A stretch of 64,000 nt of DNA from Clarireedia homoeocarpa (lineage: Eukaryota > Ascomycota > Leotiomycetes > Helotiales > Rutstroemiaceae): contig LNKV01000002.1 in the NCBI GenBank assembly GCA_001465935.1, positions 1,736,001-1,800,000 on the forward strand. Direction: 5' to 3'. The translations under genes were made by a program, and so were the position numbers. Positions 1 through 12,014 of the stretch are shown one piece after another (within the stretch, counting starts at the first letter, position 1; each line of letters begins with the position of its first letter). Under the pieces are notes generated by a model. It worked only from the letters and a program-made list of their open reading frames with translations, was not told where the DNA came from and searched no databases.

Positions 1-1029
1 TGATACCTATGAATCATTGATTGGATTCCAGGTTATATATGCGACTGCTGTGCCGGCGGTTGGTTTCTGCGGTCACCATCTTGCCAAATGTAGTCCAACG
101 TCGTGTAGTACTACGCGAAAGGTTGCGTCCCGTCCCGAACATTGGCCCAATTTGTGGACACTCTTTCTTGGTATGAAGTGATGGTACATTTTCAGCACCG
201 CCTCCAGGAATAGATCAGCCGTGTTGGTTGTCCACAATTACGAGCGACATAAAAATCTTCCTGTATAGGCAAGAAGATTCATCGAGAACGTCCACTGCTG
301 CTTAATGGGTGGAAGCCGGGCTGAGCAAGTATATGGCCTCCTAGTGATATGTACAGACTTGCCTGGAAGGACGATTCGTCATAAGCCAATTCCGCTGTAT
401 CTGGTCGCTCTTCCTCCGGCCAGCGTAACGTTTTTTTGCAAACAACTTACAACGGTAGGCTTGCTAGGCGTGAATAGGTTGTTATTACCTAATTTCAAAG
501 AGAAATCTGAAGTGAAGGGCTAAGTTTTCTGGTCTCTGTCGCGAGATGTTAGCTTGTAGTCTGGAGCAGTTGGCTGTGAGCCCTCTCATGTTGGTATAGG
601 GAAAAGTTACGTCGTTTCACTGTCCCAATAGATTTTGCATTTTTCAATTTGGTAAGTCTTCCTCTTGAATTTCCTCCTCGATCTTTAGCTTGACAGATAT
701 AGATTTGCTTGGTGACTCTGATGCTTTTGAAAGCATATACTGGAAAGGGGGCTGACCAGCCTCGAGAAATCACTACAGTATGCTAACTCATTATTGACAT
801 AAGTTGGGTCGCGCGAAAAAATTCCGCCACCTACTGAGCCACATCAAATCTCATACAAATGGGTTACATCGATGGAAAGACCTCACTCCACAAATTGGCG
901 ACGATTGCGGCAATCTGTTGAGATGAGTCTACATGTCCATTTGTGAAATGCGATTGCTGTGGAACATCTGTTTAGAGTAACCCATGCTTCATTTCTTACT
1001 GTATCTTCATCTATCTTGCCCAGCTGACG
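1..1029. other. left-edge intergenic stretch
   Basis: I find no convincing gene here. The open frames are short, lack recognisable domains and are not flanked by good splice sites. A gene that starts outside the window could end here but I see no such tail. Confidence 0.4.
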
Positions 1030-1296
1030 ATGCCATTCCCACCAGAAACCATGTTAGAATCACTCACAGCTACGAGTAAATCAAATGACTTTCCCTCTGC
1101 CCTTGGTACGAAACTCTCGAACATTGATCGTGTGCCTGCGGGTACTTTGAAAAACACAGTTAACATAACGCGTCGCTGCGAAAATCTCGACTTCGACTGT
1201 CAGGCCAAAGAATTGACTTATCGTGAGGTGCAACCGAGAAGCGCTGATGAAGCTTCAACTATCATCTGTACATATCCAGAATGTGGACACACGTGA
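1030..1296 (+). pseudogene. possible truncated zinc-finger-type gene (first exon only)
   Basis: An 88-codon open frame starts at an ATG and ends in residues Y-P-E-C-G-H-T, preceded by I-I-C-T. This C-x4-C arrangement looks like the start of a C2H2 finger. The last codon is followed directly by GTGAGTAATAGG, which would make a good splice donor, so the stop codon may lie inside an intron. No continuation of a finger is visible downstream, where a T-rich tract and AT microsatellite follow at about 1530-1600. It is either a truncated relic or a chance frame. I do not recognise the rest of the protein. Confidence 0.3.
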
Positions 1297-1954
1297 GTAA
1301 TAGGATACCAAACCTTTTTTGGACTTGAACTAATAGTAGAATCAAATAGCTTTCAAGAAGGTAATTAATATCGAGGCACGAACTTGTCGAATTTGTCGAA
1401 TTGAAGCTTGTCCTGGTCGGGCGAGAAAGGTCATATAAGTTAGTATAACTTGCATGCAAACAAAGTAATTAAGAGAACCAAAATATCTAATACGTTTTGC
1501 CTTTTGCATCTCTCTTTTTGGTTATACATTTATATATATATATATATTATTTATTCTTCTATTTTTTTGTTTTTTTTTTTTTTTGTTTTTTTTATTAGCT
1601 TTTGATTACATATGACTAGTTTACTAGTGTTTTCTTCACGGAATAGAACGACATCGTATACCGGAAAAGACCTTACTCCGCAAGATACGTCCGATATATT
1701 TGCCTTCACGACGACGATGTGCTGTAGAAAGAACGGTGATATCCCATGTCTATTTGATTCTCTATGGTAATTTGATACATACTCTCCTTAACTCCTTGCA
1801 TGTTGCCATGCCCATGTCTATAAAAAAAATCGCTACAGCTAATCTTACAGTATATGCTAACTATGCTCCCAAGAAGTCATAACGCCCGTCCAGTTCTAGC
1901 ACTCCAACAAATAAATTCGCCCCCCCCCCCCCACTCTCACGTCGATTGTATCAG
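1297..1954. other. AT- and T-rich spacer
   Basis: Contains an (AT)n run near 1532-1548, T-tracts at 1561-1592 and a C-tract at 1920-1932 just before the stop codon of the oxidoreductase gene. No gene seen. Confidence 0.5.
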
Positions 1955-3405
1955 CTACATGTTCCTGTCAATCAATTGTGGTACAGCCAAATTGAAGACG
2001 TCGTTCGGGTCATACATCCACTTCAACTCGAGCAGGTTGCCAAAGTTCGGACCATATATATTGGACAGAGACACCTCAGTATATCGTGTCAGTGAAATAT
2101 ATGTTCCTGGGAGAATGTTGGCAGGATCAGTGTGCTTCAATTCGGCGAAGAACCGTTGGGCCCATCTTTCCGACTCAGCAACATCACCAGCCCGAGATAC
2201 TATCGGCGATATCTCGAACATGAAGTGGGGCTCTCGAGCACCGAAGACAGAAGTAAGATCAGACGCGGCAGAATTGCCGCGCAGCTCGTGCACCGAAAAC
2301 CCTTGGCAGTTGTCTGTCATTTTTCTTGCATACTTGGAAACGAGGGCCACAATCTCAGGCGTGAGTCTTCTCACGTTGAGCGTTAATGGCTGTCCGTAAC
2401 CGTTGGGAGGAGCTCTCGAGTTGGATTCCATCCACTGAGGTATTGTTGTTACAACAACTTCGTTGCGTACGACTGGTGCGATTGTTTCGATTGTCGACAG
2501 CCATTGCCGCCCAATGTCGATATCTTCACAAGCCCACATAAACTCCACCCCGAAGTATTTCTTGCGGGAGTTGGTGAATGCAACTTGTTTCAGTGATAAC
2601 TGAGGAGGCAGGCCATGGTCAGATAGTTCGCGGAATCGGGTGTTGAACGCCTCTACCGCTCGTGGGATATCTTTCGAGCCATAAACGATGTTTCCGGCGA
2701 GCACCTAAAGCGATATTAGCATCAATCCAATTACATATCGGATCTAAGGACGAAATTCACCTTCTTCAAGGGATAAACTCTGATTCTCAATTCAACAATA
2801 ACGCCCAACGCTCCTCCACTACCCCTAATGGCTCGCAGCAATCCCTCTTCACCTGCGGTATCAGAATCTCTCACATGCCCTTCCGAATCAACGAGCTTGG
2901 CTCCCACAATCTGGTCTACGCCCAAACCATAATAAGCGCTGAAAGGTCCATAACCACCATATGCAGCCCATCCTACATATCCCATGGATGAATAACCAGC
3001 AAGTGGGGTCATCAAACCATTCTCTGCCAAGCTCCTAGCAAGATCACCCTGCAGTACTCCACCACCAACGATAGCATATGTATGAGAGGGATAAAGCTGG
3101 ATATTCGAGAGTGATCGAAGATCTAATGCCAGTGCGCCTTGGGCGAACGAGGCTCCAAAGTATGAATAACCACCAGAACGCACAGTGACTGGTATCTGGT
3201 GGGCGGTAGTGAATGAAATCAGCGATGACACATCCGATATGTAATACGGACATATGATTGCAAGTGGGACTGCAGTATCTGAAAGAGCGAATGATGAGCG
3301 CAAGGAAGCATAGTCCCGAGAGTTCGGCGTCACAAGACGAAGATGAGAAAGATGAGTTTGAACAAAGTTGGAGAGAATTGAAAGATGAGAGGATGCGCTT
3401 GCCAT
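1955..3405 (-). CDS. FAD-linked oxidoreductase (FAD_binding_4/BBE type)
   Basis: Two exons, 3405-2761 and 2704-1955, joined by a 56-nt phase-0 GT-AG intron (2760-2705), giving about 464 aa. The ATG at 3405 (M-A-S-A-S-S) is chosen over an upstream in-frame Met at 3495 because it fits the family length. The N-terminal half holds the PP-loop region T-V-R-S-G-G-Y-S-Y-F-G near residue 80 and a G-G-Y-G-P-F stretch. The C-terminus has Y-D-P-N-D-V-F-N, the usual BBE-domain ending. Enzymes of this family oxidise alcohols, sugars or alkaloid-like amines using bound FAD. The His that normally carries FAD (GGHS) is Tyr here, and no Cys occurs in the second attachment region, so flavin may be bound non-covalently. 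No signal peptide is evident. There is no metabolic cluster around it, so the substrate is unknown. Confidence 0.85.
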
Positions 3406-5294
3406 TCTGGAAAGAAGGACCCTGCGGTGAAGACTACTTATGAACAATTGATAAGACAAGAGTACACAGGGAAATGGATCTGCCGTCTTCAACATTCTGG
3501 ATTTCCACGCCGTTATATATCATCACCCCCACGAAACTTAACGATCCATTTGACAATACTATCACCTTGGCCATGAACATGGGAGGCTGTTCCAGGAATT
3601 TGGAAAGGTTTGATTCACACGCTTCTTCCAGGAGGGGCATTCTTCCTTCCTCAATGGTAACGTACATGCTCTTGGGTCATGCTCACGTGACCTTACCAAC
3701 CATCCTGCGTGTTGGGTTGGAAAGTTGTCAGCACCAACTTTTGGTTACGAAGAATTGCTAGCAGCCATGAATCAAACGAGGCATATTGAACTGATTTGAC
3801 CAAAACTGAAGACAATCCGGCGATACAAACACGTGTCTCAGATCAGGTAGGGCTGTCTGCTTACTTTCTGCCAGCCCATTATTACTGCGCGCGTCAGTTT
3901 TCCGAACCGGCGAGGGCCATGATCGGTCAGCACTATCTACGCTCCCCTGCTCCCCTACTCCCCTGCTCCCCTGCTCCCCTGTCCTCTCTGGCAAATGCCT
4001 ACGGAGGCGTGATCTTTCCCTGGCACGAGAGGTCCACCAATGAACTACGTTTCTGGAACATACAATGCGGGAGCCGGACCAGCCACAGTGTGGCATAAGT
4101 ACGTATGGCTAATCACAGTAGAGCTACATGGCAAGAACTTGAAGCCGGTAATATGCTTGCGTAAATTACCGACTGTACATAGGCGTAAATGGCGTTGACC
4201 AATCATGGCCCTAGTTGCTTTTGCGGAAACAAAAACTGAATTACTCACATACTTTGTAGGAAGTTGGTAGAACTGCCTCGTGTAAATGAGGCTCCGCGCG
4301 CGGTTTGCATACAGTATTGCAAGCTAGTTTCAAATGACACCCACAAATTTGCCAACATTCCTTTGGTTGTACTACTTAATTAATGTACGGAGTAGACCCT
4401 ATTTGTTCTCACGGAAACTAACAAAACATCTTCTACTTATCCGATTATCAGGCAAAGCTCGCCTGGGACGTGCTGTATTCATATGGCATAGCTCTGTTAT
4501 GCTCATGAGATCGAAGGACCTTTGATATTGTGACTCAGCCTTGCATCAATATTCTCACGGTATGTCATGACCTGAGTAAAATGTGCTTCGACAGGAACAA
4601 ACGGAAAAACAGAGTACAGTAGCGCAAGATGAACAGCGTTGCCATCAATGTTTACCTGATCAAATTGACATAGAACTAAGATGCTGCAGATAAGAGGAGA
4701 CGAGAGAATCAGCAATACATAATTACTGAGGTGTAACGTCTGCCGAAGAACCTTACATAGCCGCATGCGAAAGATTGCTCTCAGAGTCTGAAGGCATCAC
4801 CCATATGTGTTCAAATCTGCTACACTTGGCGGACTCCTCTCCGGGTCGGGAGGTATTTCAGCAGAGCTTGGAAGCAAAACTTGCGTTCAGACTAATCTAA
4901 CATCCTATTTGTTCAATTTAGCTAGGAGTGAAAGTCAAAAGCTTTACTTCGGGCATTTGTTTAGTGACAAGAACATAAGGGTGATTTGAAAAGCAATTAC
5001 TCCAAAGATGAGAATGGTTTCATGGATTGTGCGAAAGTATTATACAACGAAGAACCAAAAGCATATCCACGATTCAATTATCATGATGTTCATCTGTCTT
5101 GCCCGTTGGGTTATCTCGTAAGTTTGTAGTTCTTCAGAGGTTACCCTGACTAGATATGGACTTGTCCCCTTGTTCAGCACGCTTCATCCCTTAATTCCAA
5201 ATCCTCCATGTGAATCACATCCTATCACGTCTCTTATAACTTCGCTTCGAACGCTGGATCATATATCTTATCACATCCGTCGTATTCTATGTCA
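3406..5294. other. intergenic stretch with short CT-rich repeat
   Basis: No supported gene. Positions about 3943-3980 carry repeats of a CTCCCCTG unit. Several open frames of 60-110 codons overlap on both strands without domain or splice support. Confidence 0.45.
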
Positions 5295-5803
5295 TTATCC
5301 AGAACGTCGTCCGTTGAATGTACCCTCGAACTCGCGAAGTTGTGCGCTCATGTTGTATACCGCGTGTACTATGGGAGCTGGGCAATTTTGATGAGCTATG
5401 TCAAAGGAAGACATTTTGTTTGATCGATCCTTAAGTGATGCATAGGTGGTGGTATGATTTGGGTCGGAGAGGTAGGCTTGAATTCGCTCAGCAGAGAGGT
5501 TCGAGTTTGAAGTGTTGGATGAGTCGTTCGAGCTAGATGCAAAGAGGGAAGCACTTCTAGAACTATGATGACGGTTGTTATAGCAATTAGCTAAGTATAA
5601 CATATGGAAGATCGACAGGAAGAATGGGAAGAGAATGAAGGCATTGGAGGGTTAAAAGGCGACGGTATATAATAGGATAGTTGACGGGCTAGGGGGACAG
5701 ATGAGTGAGTGGCCATGGAAAGAAACTGAGGGATGAGTGTAAACATCTGAACTCACTCAGATCTTGCCGTGCCTTGTACTGCTGTGTTGGAGGTTTGAGA
5801 CAT
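5295..5803 (-). CDS. small two-block paralogous family protein, copy A (unknown function)
   Basis: Exon 1 is 5803-5757 (starts M-S-Q-T-S-N), followed by a donor GTGAGT, a 194-nt phase-2 intron (5756-5563) ending CATCATAG, and exon 2 at 5562-5295, giving 104 aa. The protein has a Ser/Asn-rich linker, then block 1 (S-N-L-S-A-E-R-I-Q-A-Y-L-S-D-P) and, near the C-terminus, block 2 (I-V-H-A-V-Y-N-M-S-A-Q-L-R-E-F-E, ending N-G-R-R-S-G). Both blocks look like short amphipathic helices. No signal peptide or membrane segment remains after splicing. The exon model rests on four relatives at 7.8, 12.0, 16.6 and 22.0 kb with the same start, intron phase and blocks. I do not recognise the family and assign no function. 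Confidence 0.75.
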
Positions 5804-6060
5804 GGTTGGTCTACAACAGGTAAACAGAGCACGTGATAAAGAGTAGAGTACACAGTTGGATGGAGTCTACAAGTAGAACGGTCCAAGTAGCACGAATCGG
5901 GAGTATAGCTGGAAATGAAAAAACCTGTCCCATATTGTAGGAATCAAAGTAAGTCTTATATATTAGACGTAGGAAGTGTTCCTGGAAATATTGAAGAATA
6001 ATTCCCATGTATATGCCTGAGTGCTCACTTCCACATACTGTTACTATCCTTGACATTTTA

Positions 6061-6140
6061 TATCACGCCGTACATCTACATGCATTTTATGCACCGAAAA
6101 TATCACGCCGCACTTCTGCATGCATTTGATGTACCGGAAA
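6061..6140. repeat. imperfect 40-bp tandem duplication
   Basis: Two adjacent 40-bp units (6061-6100 and 6101-6140) begin with TATCACGCCG and differ at a handful of positions. They lie about 140 bp left of the MITE-like element. Confidence 0.75.
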
Positions 6141-6277
6141 TCCGTTCTTAGTAGCTCCGTTCTTATATCCGGGATGTCTAATTTCTCAATCACGATGTTT
6201 CAGAACTTATTGTTACTTCTTTTTTAATGTCTAGCAGCTTTCGTATGACGCGAAAGGCATCTAGATGCACGGACGAT

Positions 6278-6683
6278 CACCAGGGGGTGCGCTCACTACC
6301 GGACCACCACCTCAAAAAATCATCAGAAGTCTATGTTTTTGAATAATCATTAGAAATTCAAATATCATTATTTTATTTTCAAAGCTAAGATCAATAAATA
6401 CAATATATCCAAGATCGATTTTGATTTTTCAAAAACTTATAATATAAATATTTGAAAAAGTTATTAAAAGTAGTATATAGACAAAATTTAAATTTCAATA
6501 AGATTTGATATATATAGTTTATATATTATATAATTACAAAAAAGTATTTTCTGAGACTCAAACAATCTATAAATTAAAAATTTAAGAAGAAATCTTATTT
6601 TCTTACTTTTTAATTAATATTTGAAATTGTTGAGATTTGGTGTATTTAGAGAGGTTTTTGAAGAGGTGGTACACCCCCTGGTG
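6278..6683. mobile_element. MITE-like element with 12-bp perfect terminal inverted repeats
   Basis: The ends are CACCAGGGGGTG (6278-6289) and its exact reverse complement (6672-6683). Inside them a second inverted match, ACCACCTC followed by an A-run (about 6303-6317 and 6650-6670), extends the inverted repeats imperfectly to about 35 bp. The 406-bp interior is very AT-rich and non-coding. Both flanks have GAT (6275-6277 and 6684-6686), which could be a 3-bp target duplication. This is what a non-autonomous DNA transposon, perhaps decayed by RIP-type mutation, would look like. No transposase is present in the window. Confidence 0.65.
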
Positions 6684-7835
6684 GATAGTCATTTTTGTTT
6701 TCTACTGCCGATCTGTTTTCAATCTCCACTTTCTTAAGCAGTGGCCAGTGTGCTCGATATGCGGGCGAAGCGAATGCAATAATTATTAGTCAAGAATATT
6801 CATGCCCAAGTCTGTTGCGCATTTACTCAGGTATCCATGTCAAGCCGCTTGACTGTGATGCTCATTCCTCCTGTTTGATTGATCTTCAGAGCCAGCGATT
6901 TATGATCTCTTCCTCGCTGTAGGTATTCACGGGGTTTCGTTCTGAACTGCAGTAGTCAGGATGTTCGGAGAGCAGAGACAGCGTCGAGAGATAAGTCCAG
7001 TGATTCCACTAGTCGAACTCCATTGGCGGCATGTAGAAGTGTACTTGCCATTGCGCCAGTGTGTGCTCTGTAGTTGTCGGTCTGTCGGTGAATGAAACAC
7101 CTTATAAAGGCTCATGATTTTGAAAGCCGAGTGAATAATTAATAATTATGTGACATTGGATTTAACTGCCCAACGGGTTAATGCATCGGCGGTACAGATT
7201 ACACGCAGAGATATTGTGGTTGATCCCACTCGTGTGGCTGATTACTCGTAAGCACGACGAATTGAAGTTCTATCATTGTTGGTTCGACTCCAATTCGGGA
7301 TATCATCCGTGTCACATCTGGGTCACGGGATATTGGTTGAATTGGGTCTGATTCTTCTATCTAAGTGGGAGATCTCGGCTAACTCTCTAACCCAGCTCTT
7401 CTGTATTGAGGGCATTTCCATAAGGAGCAACGCCGTAGCTAGGAATCACACCTTTAGTACTACGCACATGATTATCCTTATCCGAGAATCATTTCTATCT
7501 GGTTGGCACTATACAAACGTTGTGCAGTAACAGGGTTTTCAGATAGGTAAACACATCGCGACAAAAATAGGGGAAGTACAAATAATCTGATTGGCAGATC
7601 CACCCGAGTAACTGAGTTCGAATGAACGATAGTTTTTTGACTAAAAGACCCTGATCGTCATGGTTACTTATGACTTCATTCAGATATCTGAATTCGAGAG
7701 AGCAGCAGAAGTGACAAAGAAGTTTGAGGTGTAAGGAATTTATCATCTGGTGAAATATTTGATGAAAAGGTATTGTGTGCTAACGTCCAACATCCTGCGC
7801 TCTATGCATCGCTACTATGACGAAGTTCATGAAAC
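6684..7835. other. intergenic stretch
   Basis: No supported gene. A GGTTCGACTCC motif near 7282 resembles a tRNA T-arm, but the other arms do not fold convincingly. Confidence 0.45.
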
Positions 7836-8857
7836 TTATTGATGATGAGGCCTATTGAAAGTTTCATCGAAGTCTCGGAGTTGGGCACGCATGTCATAGA
7901 CTGCTTGAACAACAGACTCGGGGTAGGTGGGATGAGTGGTGACGGTAGCTGTATAGGAATCGTTGTGAGAATGAGTCGCGTAGGCTGGTGAGGGAAATTG
8001 GTAGGGGTGGGTAGTGTTGGAGGTCTGATAAGGCTGAGTGGCATCGGATGCGCAAGTGAAGGAGCCAGGCTGAATCGGAAAGTTGGTGGAGGCTGGCACG
8101 AAGGAGTGATAGGATTGTGTAGTTTGGGATATATAGTTGGGAGGATGAGTCTGAGTCGGGTAACTAACGAGGTGCATATTGCAATGGGAGATAGCCGGGT
8201 GAGCAGTGATGTAGACCGACTGGTTGAAGGAGGCAGGTACTTCGGTGCTAGCGGTGCAAATGTTGGTTGTATTGTGGTATGTGTTGACATGCACATGCTC
8301 TTGAGCATGTGTAGTGTGATTGGAAGGGGTATCGTTGGGGTAGTAGTATTGGTAGGGTTGGTCAGGTGCATACATGGTGGGTTGGAGGTTGTGTGATACG
8401 TAAGGGAAGGGATGAAAGGTAGTAGAGGATTGTATTAGGTGAGTGGGAGCAGGGCAAGTTTGTTGAATATTGAGCAATGAGTAGAATCTAGTGCTCTGCG
8501 GTTCCTCGAGGTAGCGTTGGATTCGTTCGTCCGAGAGGTTGGAGTCGCCCACGGAGGAGCATTGGCTTGAGTTAGTTGAGGAGGTGCTTCCAGAACTACA
8601 CGGCTGAGGCGTTAGTCTTTGGTTAAGAATATTTAATTTATCATGTGAAGTACTCGACACAGGGTGGGGAGGAGTGAAGTGTGATAGGTGGAAAAGATGG
8701 AGATTGAGATGAAGGCGGATGAGAAGACTCAAGAGGCCAGTGAAAAGAATATACAAGATAGGAAGCAACTAGGAAGAATAAGCCGTATAGAGAAATTGAA
8801 TCAATACTACTCGACTTACTCAGAAACGGTATCGCTTTGTAGAGTAGTTTGCGACAT
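7836..8857 (-). CDS. two-block paralogous family protein, copy B, with long low-complexity insert
   Basis: Exon 1 is 8857-8820 (M-S-Q-T-T-L-Q-S-D-T-V-S), with donor GTAAGT, a 224-nt phase-2 intron (8819-8596) ending CCGTGTAG, and exon 2 at 8595-7836, giving 265 aa. Block 1 is S-N-L-S-D-E-R-I-Q-R-Y-L-E-E-P and block 2 is V-V-Q-A-V-Y-D-M-R-A-Q-L-R-D-F-D. In the other copies the blocks are about 20-40 residues apart. Here they are separated by roughly 150 residues rich in His, Tyr, Thr, Pro, Asn and Gln, a composition like prion-like or transcription-activation regions. The exon-2 frame also runs open back through the 3' part of the intron, giving hydrophobic residues there, but no ATG opens that frame and the relatives support splicing. 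The function is unknown. Confidence 0.75.
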
Positions 8858-9008
8858 TGTCGGCTTTCGAGTAGTAGTTTAAGTACGTGATATGTGTAGT
8901 TTCGAATTAAATAATGAGCTTTTGGAGTGGAATAATACAAACAGAACGAGTTGGAGATAGTGTTGTAAAGAAAGAAACAGTTTAAATATGTGCTGATCGG
9001 AGCTTTTC

Positions 9009-9015
9009 TTATATA
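9009..9015 (-). promoter_or_regulatory. TATA-like box upstream of copy B
   Basis: On the minus strand TATATAA lies about 150 bp upstream of the ATG of copy B, followed by an A/C-rich stretch that could be the 5' leader. The assignment is by position only. Confidence 0.35.
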
Positions 9016-10030
9016 GTCAAACACACACTCGGACACTCCCCCCGCTGCCTCGTTTACTTACATGCGCACCACCCTCACTTCGCTCAGCACTTCCATATAT
9101 ACATTCACATTCGTACGTATATTTTGGAATATGGTAACGATGATGTATATATCTTACAACTATCCTTACCGTAACGTACGAGCTGTCGCCGAGTGTAGAG
9201 CACCCTCTTGCAGAATGGTACGAGCAGAGATCCCTGCATGTGCTTTGCAGCCTTTGCTTAGGGTTACCTTACATACATAGCCATTGTCTGACCCATCCCC
9301 GCATCGATCTCCGCCACTTTTCCTATCGCTTTATGCTTTCTCCTATCACTTTATGCTTTCTCCTATCACCAGTAAATACCTCTATACTCGTAGCTCCATA
9401 TCATAGCCAAGAAATTCTGTTCTCCGTCGCTTTTCCTGCTTTCTTCCATTTATCTGGAATAGCTTTCAGATAAGTTTTCCTTTTCGGTGGCGCTGGTACT
9501 CGCAAGGATAGAAGAGGCGGATACAAACAAAACCTTACTTCTATAGAAGGTGAATGTGAATCTAAGCTGATTTCTTCGAGGCTCGAAAGTTCAGGATCAG
9601 AAATCGCGGCTCAGTACCAAAGGACGTCAGTCCAGCGCCAAGTGAAAAAGCTACTTAGTCTCAAGAAGCTTACTTCGTATCTGATGTGGCCAATCAAATC
9701 AACCTGCTGCTTTTATTTTGCTGGCGTACTTTACGAAGAAGCAAATCCTGGAGCTTTTCCCTTATTTTAAGATTGGATGGGATATGTATGTATGTATGTA
9801 TATATGTCACTAATTTCTAGGATGAGGGTAGGATGCATGGAGGGAAAGCCGAAGTGAAGCAAGCGAGGATGTTCATGGCAGGGAAGGGGGGCTATCAAAG
9901 GGGCCAGAGGACGAAACCTAGGTGCGGGCGGAATATAAGGCATGCCTCATGATGGCTCTAACGCCCTTCCGGATCCACTATCATGTATGCAGGTGGGAAC
10001 TGCTTTGGCCCCAATTGTGTTTCGTTAACC

Positions 10031-10045
10031 NNNNNNNNNNNNNNN
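10031..10045. other. assembly gap (15 N)
   Basis: Fifteen undetermined bases. The true gap length may differ, so frames crossing it cannot be trusted. Confidence 0.95.
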
Positions 10046-12014
10046 AATGGGCTCATTACCCCATGACAACACTATCTCGAACAAGAAGAAGTGGCTGGCG
10101 TGTGATCTGCATTGTGTACCCTTGCGAGCAAACCCCGCTATTTCTTTTGCAAGATCAGATTACAAGATTTGGTGGGGCATGCGGGGTTAGTGCCGTTGCG
10201 ATGAGCGGCTCGAGAGGAAAGTAAAGCGAGCGAAAAGCTTGGACCCATCTGATTCAACCTTCCGACCATCAACGAACGCCGCGTTTATAAACACAGCCCT
10301 TTGCTTCTTCCTATCCAACAGGGATCTGAGCATTATTCGGTTCCCTGTTTTGATCCTCATTCAGGGATCAAAAACTGAGAGTCTTCCAAGAAAAGGTGTA
10401 CAGTCAGATCCGGCGGGGACTAGACTATACCCAAAAAAGAAATTCTCCGTGGTTGCCAAGCATGTGTGAGCCCAAAGTACACCCTTAGACTGTCCTTATG
10501 TCCTCCTCCTCTTTTGCCGAAGTGACAGATGGATCTTAAACTCGGTGTCGAGATTTGTCCCAAGGTGTAAGCTTAATTCAGTACATCATCACCCCACCAA
10601 TCAGCACAGCCCTCCCACCAGAAATCGCAAGGGCAAGATAAGATTAGTGGAGCATGCGGGGGTGTGTTCCCGGGAAGGGAAGCTTGGCTTCATTAGATTC
10701 AACGACCTCCTTCATCCTTTGGCGTTTATCCCCTCCATCTGCCAAAACGTTGCGCCCCCCACCATAAATAAGGTAGGGAAGGTGCTCATGGCAGTCAAAG
10801 GGCTAGACACAGTCCTAATTTGTGCCAACAGTATGACACGAGGCGTTGGTTCGGGCGTTAACAATTGTGTTGTGACAGGGAGGGAACATGAGTCGCAAAA
10901 ACCAGAAGTGGCGTTGTACTAAGTACAAAAAGAGAAATTGAAGTGGTGTAGGTACCCAGAACGCTCCAACCCAAAATAGAATCCGAGCTCAATATCCCGA
11001 TACATAGCCTTCTCCATCAAAATCCACGAATTATGGCCTCTTTGGAACGACTTCCGAGCGTCTGTTGCGGCAGATGTGGAGTTGAAAACTGCGGGCAGGG
11101 AACGAGATGTATATGATGTATATGTATGTACGTCAGCAGGCGACTCCACTATGCTTGAATATGTCTGTTTGCCCTTTCCCTTGCGGTCGATTCCAATGAT
11201 CCTACCTACTGCTTGATTATCTGCATTTGTTTGTTCTCCATAACCAGAAGCTCGCCCTTCAATATGTGGACCTTCACCCACACCTTTTCTCCTCATACCA
11301 CCCCATCGCTTCAGGCCGGCCAATTTGATCGCTGGATCGAAGCTGATGAGTATGATGGCTTGGGGTCTACCAAACCCTCCAGTCATGTACACTAGATTTC
11401 TTTCATCGGCCTGGTGCCTTTTTTACCGAGTCGTACCTCCTAGCTCGGATTACTCCCTTACATGTGTTCTCACAACAACGAAGGAGGATGTGGGTATATT
11501 TACGTGAGTATAAAATTATCCACGATTTCATCAACGACTACTGAATGAAGAATGAATACCATGACAGACATTTGGTATCTTCTGGATGATTTGAGCAAGA
11601 TATGAGTATGAATTGCACGTGTTTGGATCCTTTATTAGTAAGGTGATGCAACCAATGCAGACAATAGGGATTATACCCTGGGAGTCTAGCTTCAGCCTTC
11701 AGGTGCTGCGGTTACCTAAGTCGGGCTAGTAAGTTACCTGACCATATCTGAGACTATACTAACATGGTTCATTGCAGTCATGATTTTCCAATTCAGGAGT
11801 TGATGAGCCAACACTGCCCTGCGACTGATGGAGAGATATGGTGTCATAATGGAGTAAAATTCAAAACGCATGAAAGCTTCTAGCTAATTCCTTCTTGTGC
11901 TCAGTTCACCACAGCCTTCCATATCACCTGAAAGCTGTGCTATAATCTCATGCCGCCATTCCAACACCATGAATCATACAGTATGTGCGGCATGGTCGCT
12001 GCGAAGTCCACCTC

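Larger units (their letters stand above)
8858..12014. other. gene-poor spacer between family copies B and C
   Basis: No supported gene. A 157-codon minus-strand frame at 10919-11392 has no recognisable domain. Segments near 10170-10250 and 10640-10710 share short matches (GCATGCGGGG, GCTTGG and GATTCAAC in the same order), suggesting an old degenerate duplication. A GTAT microsatellite lies near 9785-9803. Confidence 0.45.

Noticed and set aside
7210..7310. tRNA-like T-arm (GGTTCGACTCC) near 7282
   Set aside because: Acceptor, D and anticodon arms do not pair properly; at best a decayed tRNA.
7802..8371. 189-codon minus frame overlapping copy B
   Set aside because: It is a shadow in another frame of the low-complexity region of copy B.
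8641..9036. 131-codon minus frame over the promoter, exon 1 and intron of copy B
   Set aside because: It starts at a non-ATG codon, crosses a TATA-like box and a strong donor, and lacks conservation in the other copies.
10919..11392. 157-codon minus frame
   Set aside because: No domain recognised, no supporting splice or promoter context, and it lies in a repeat-like gene-poor region.
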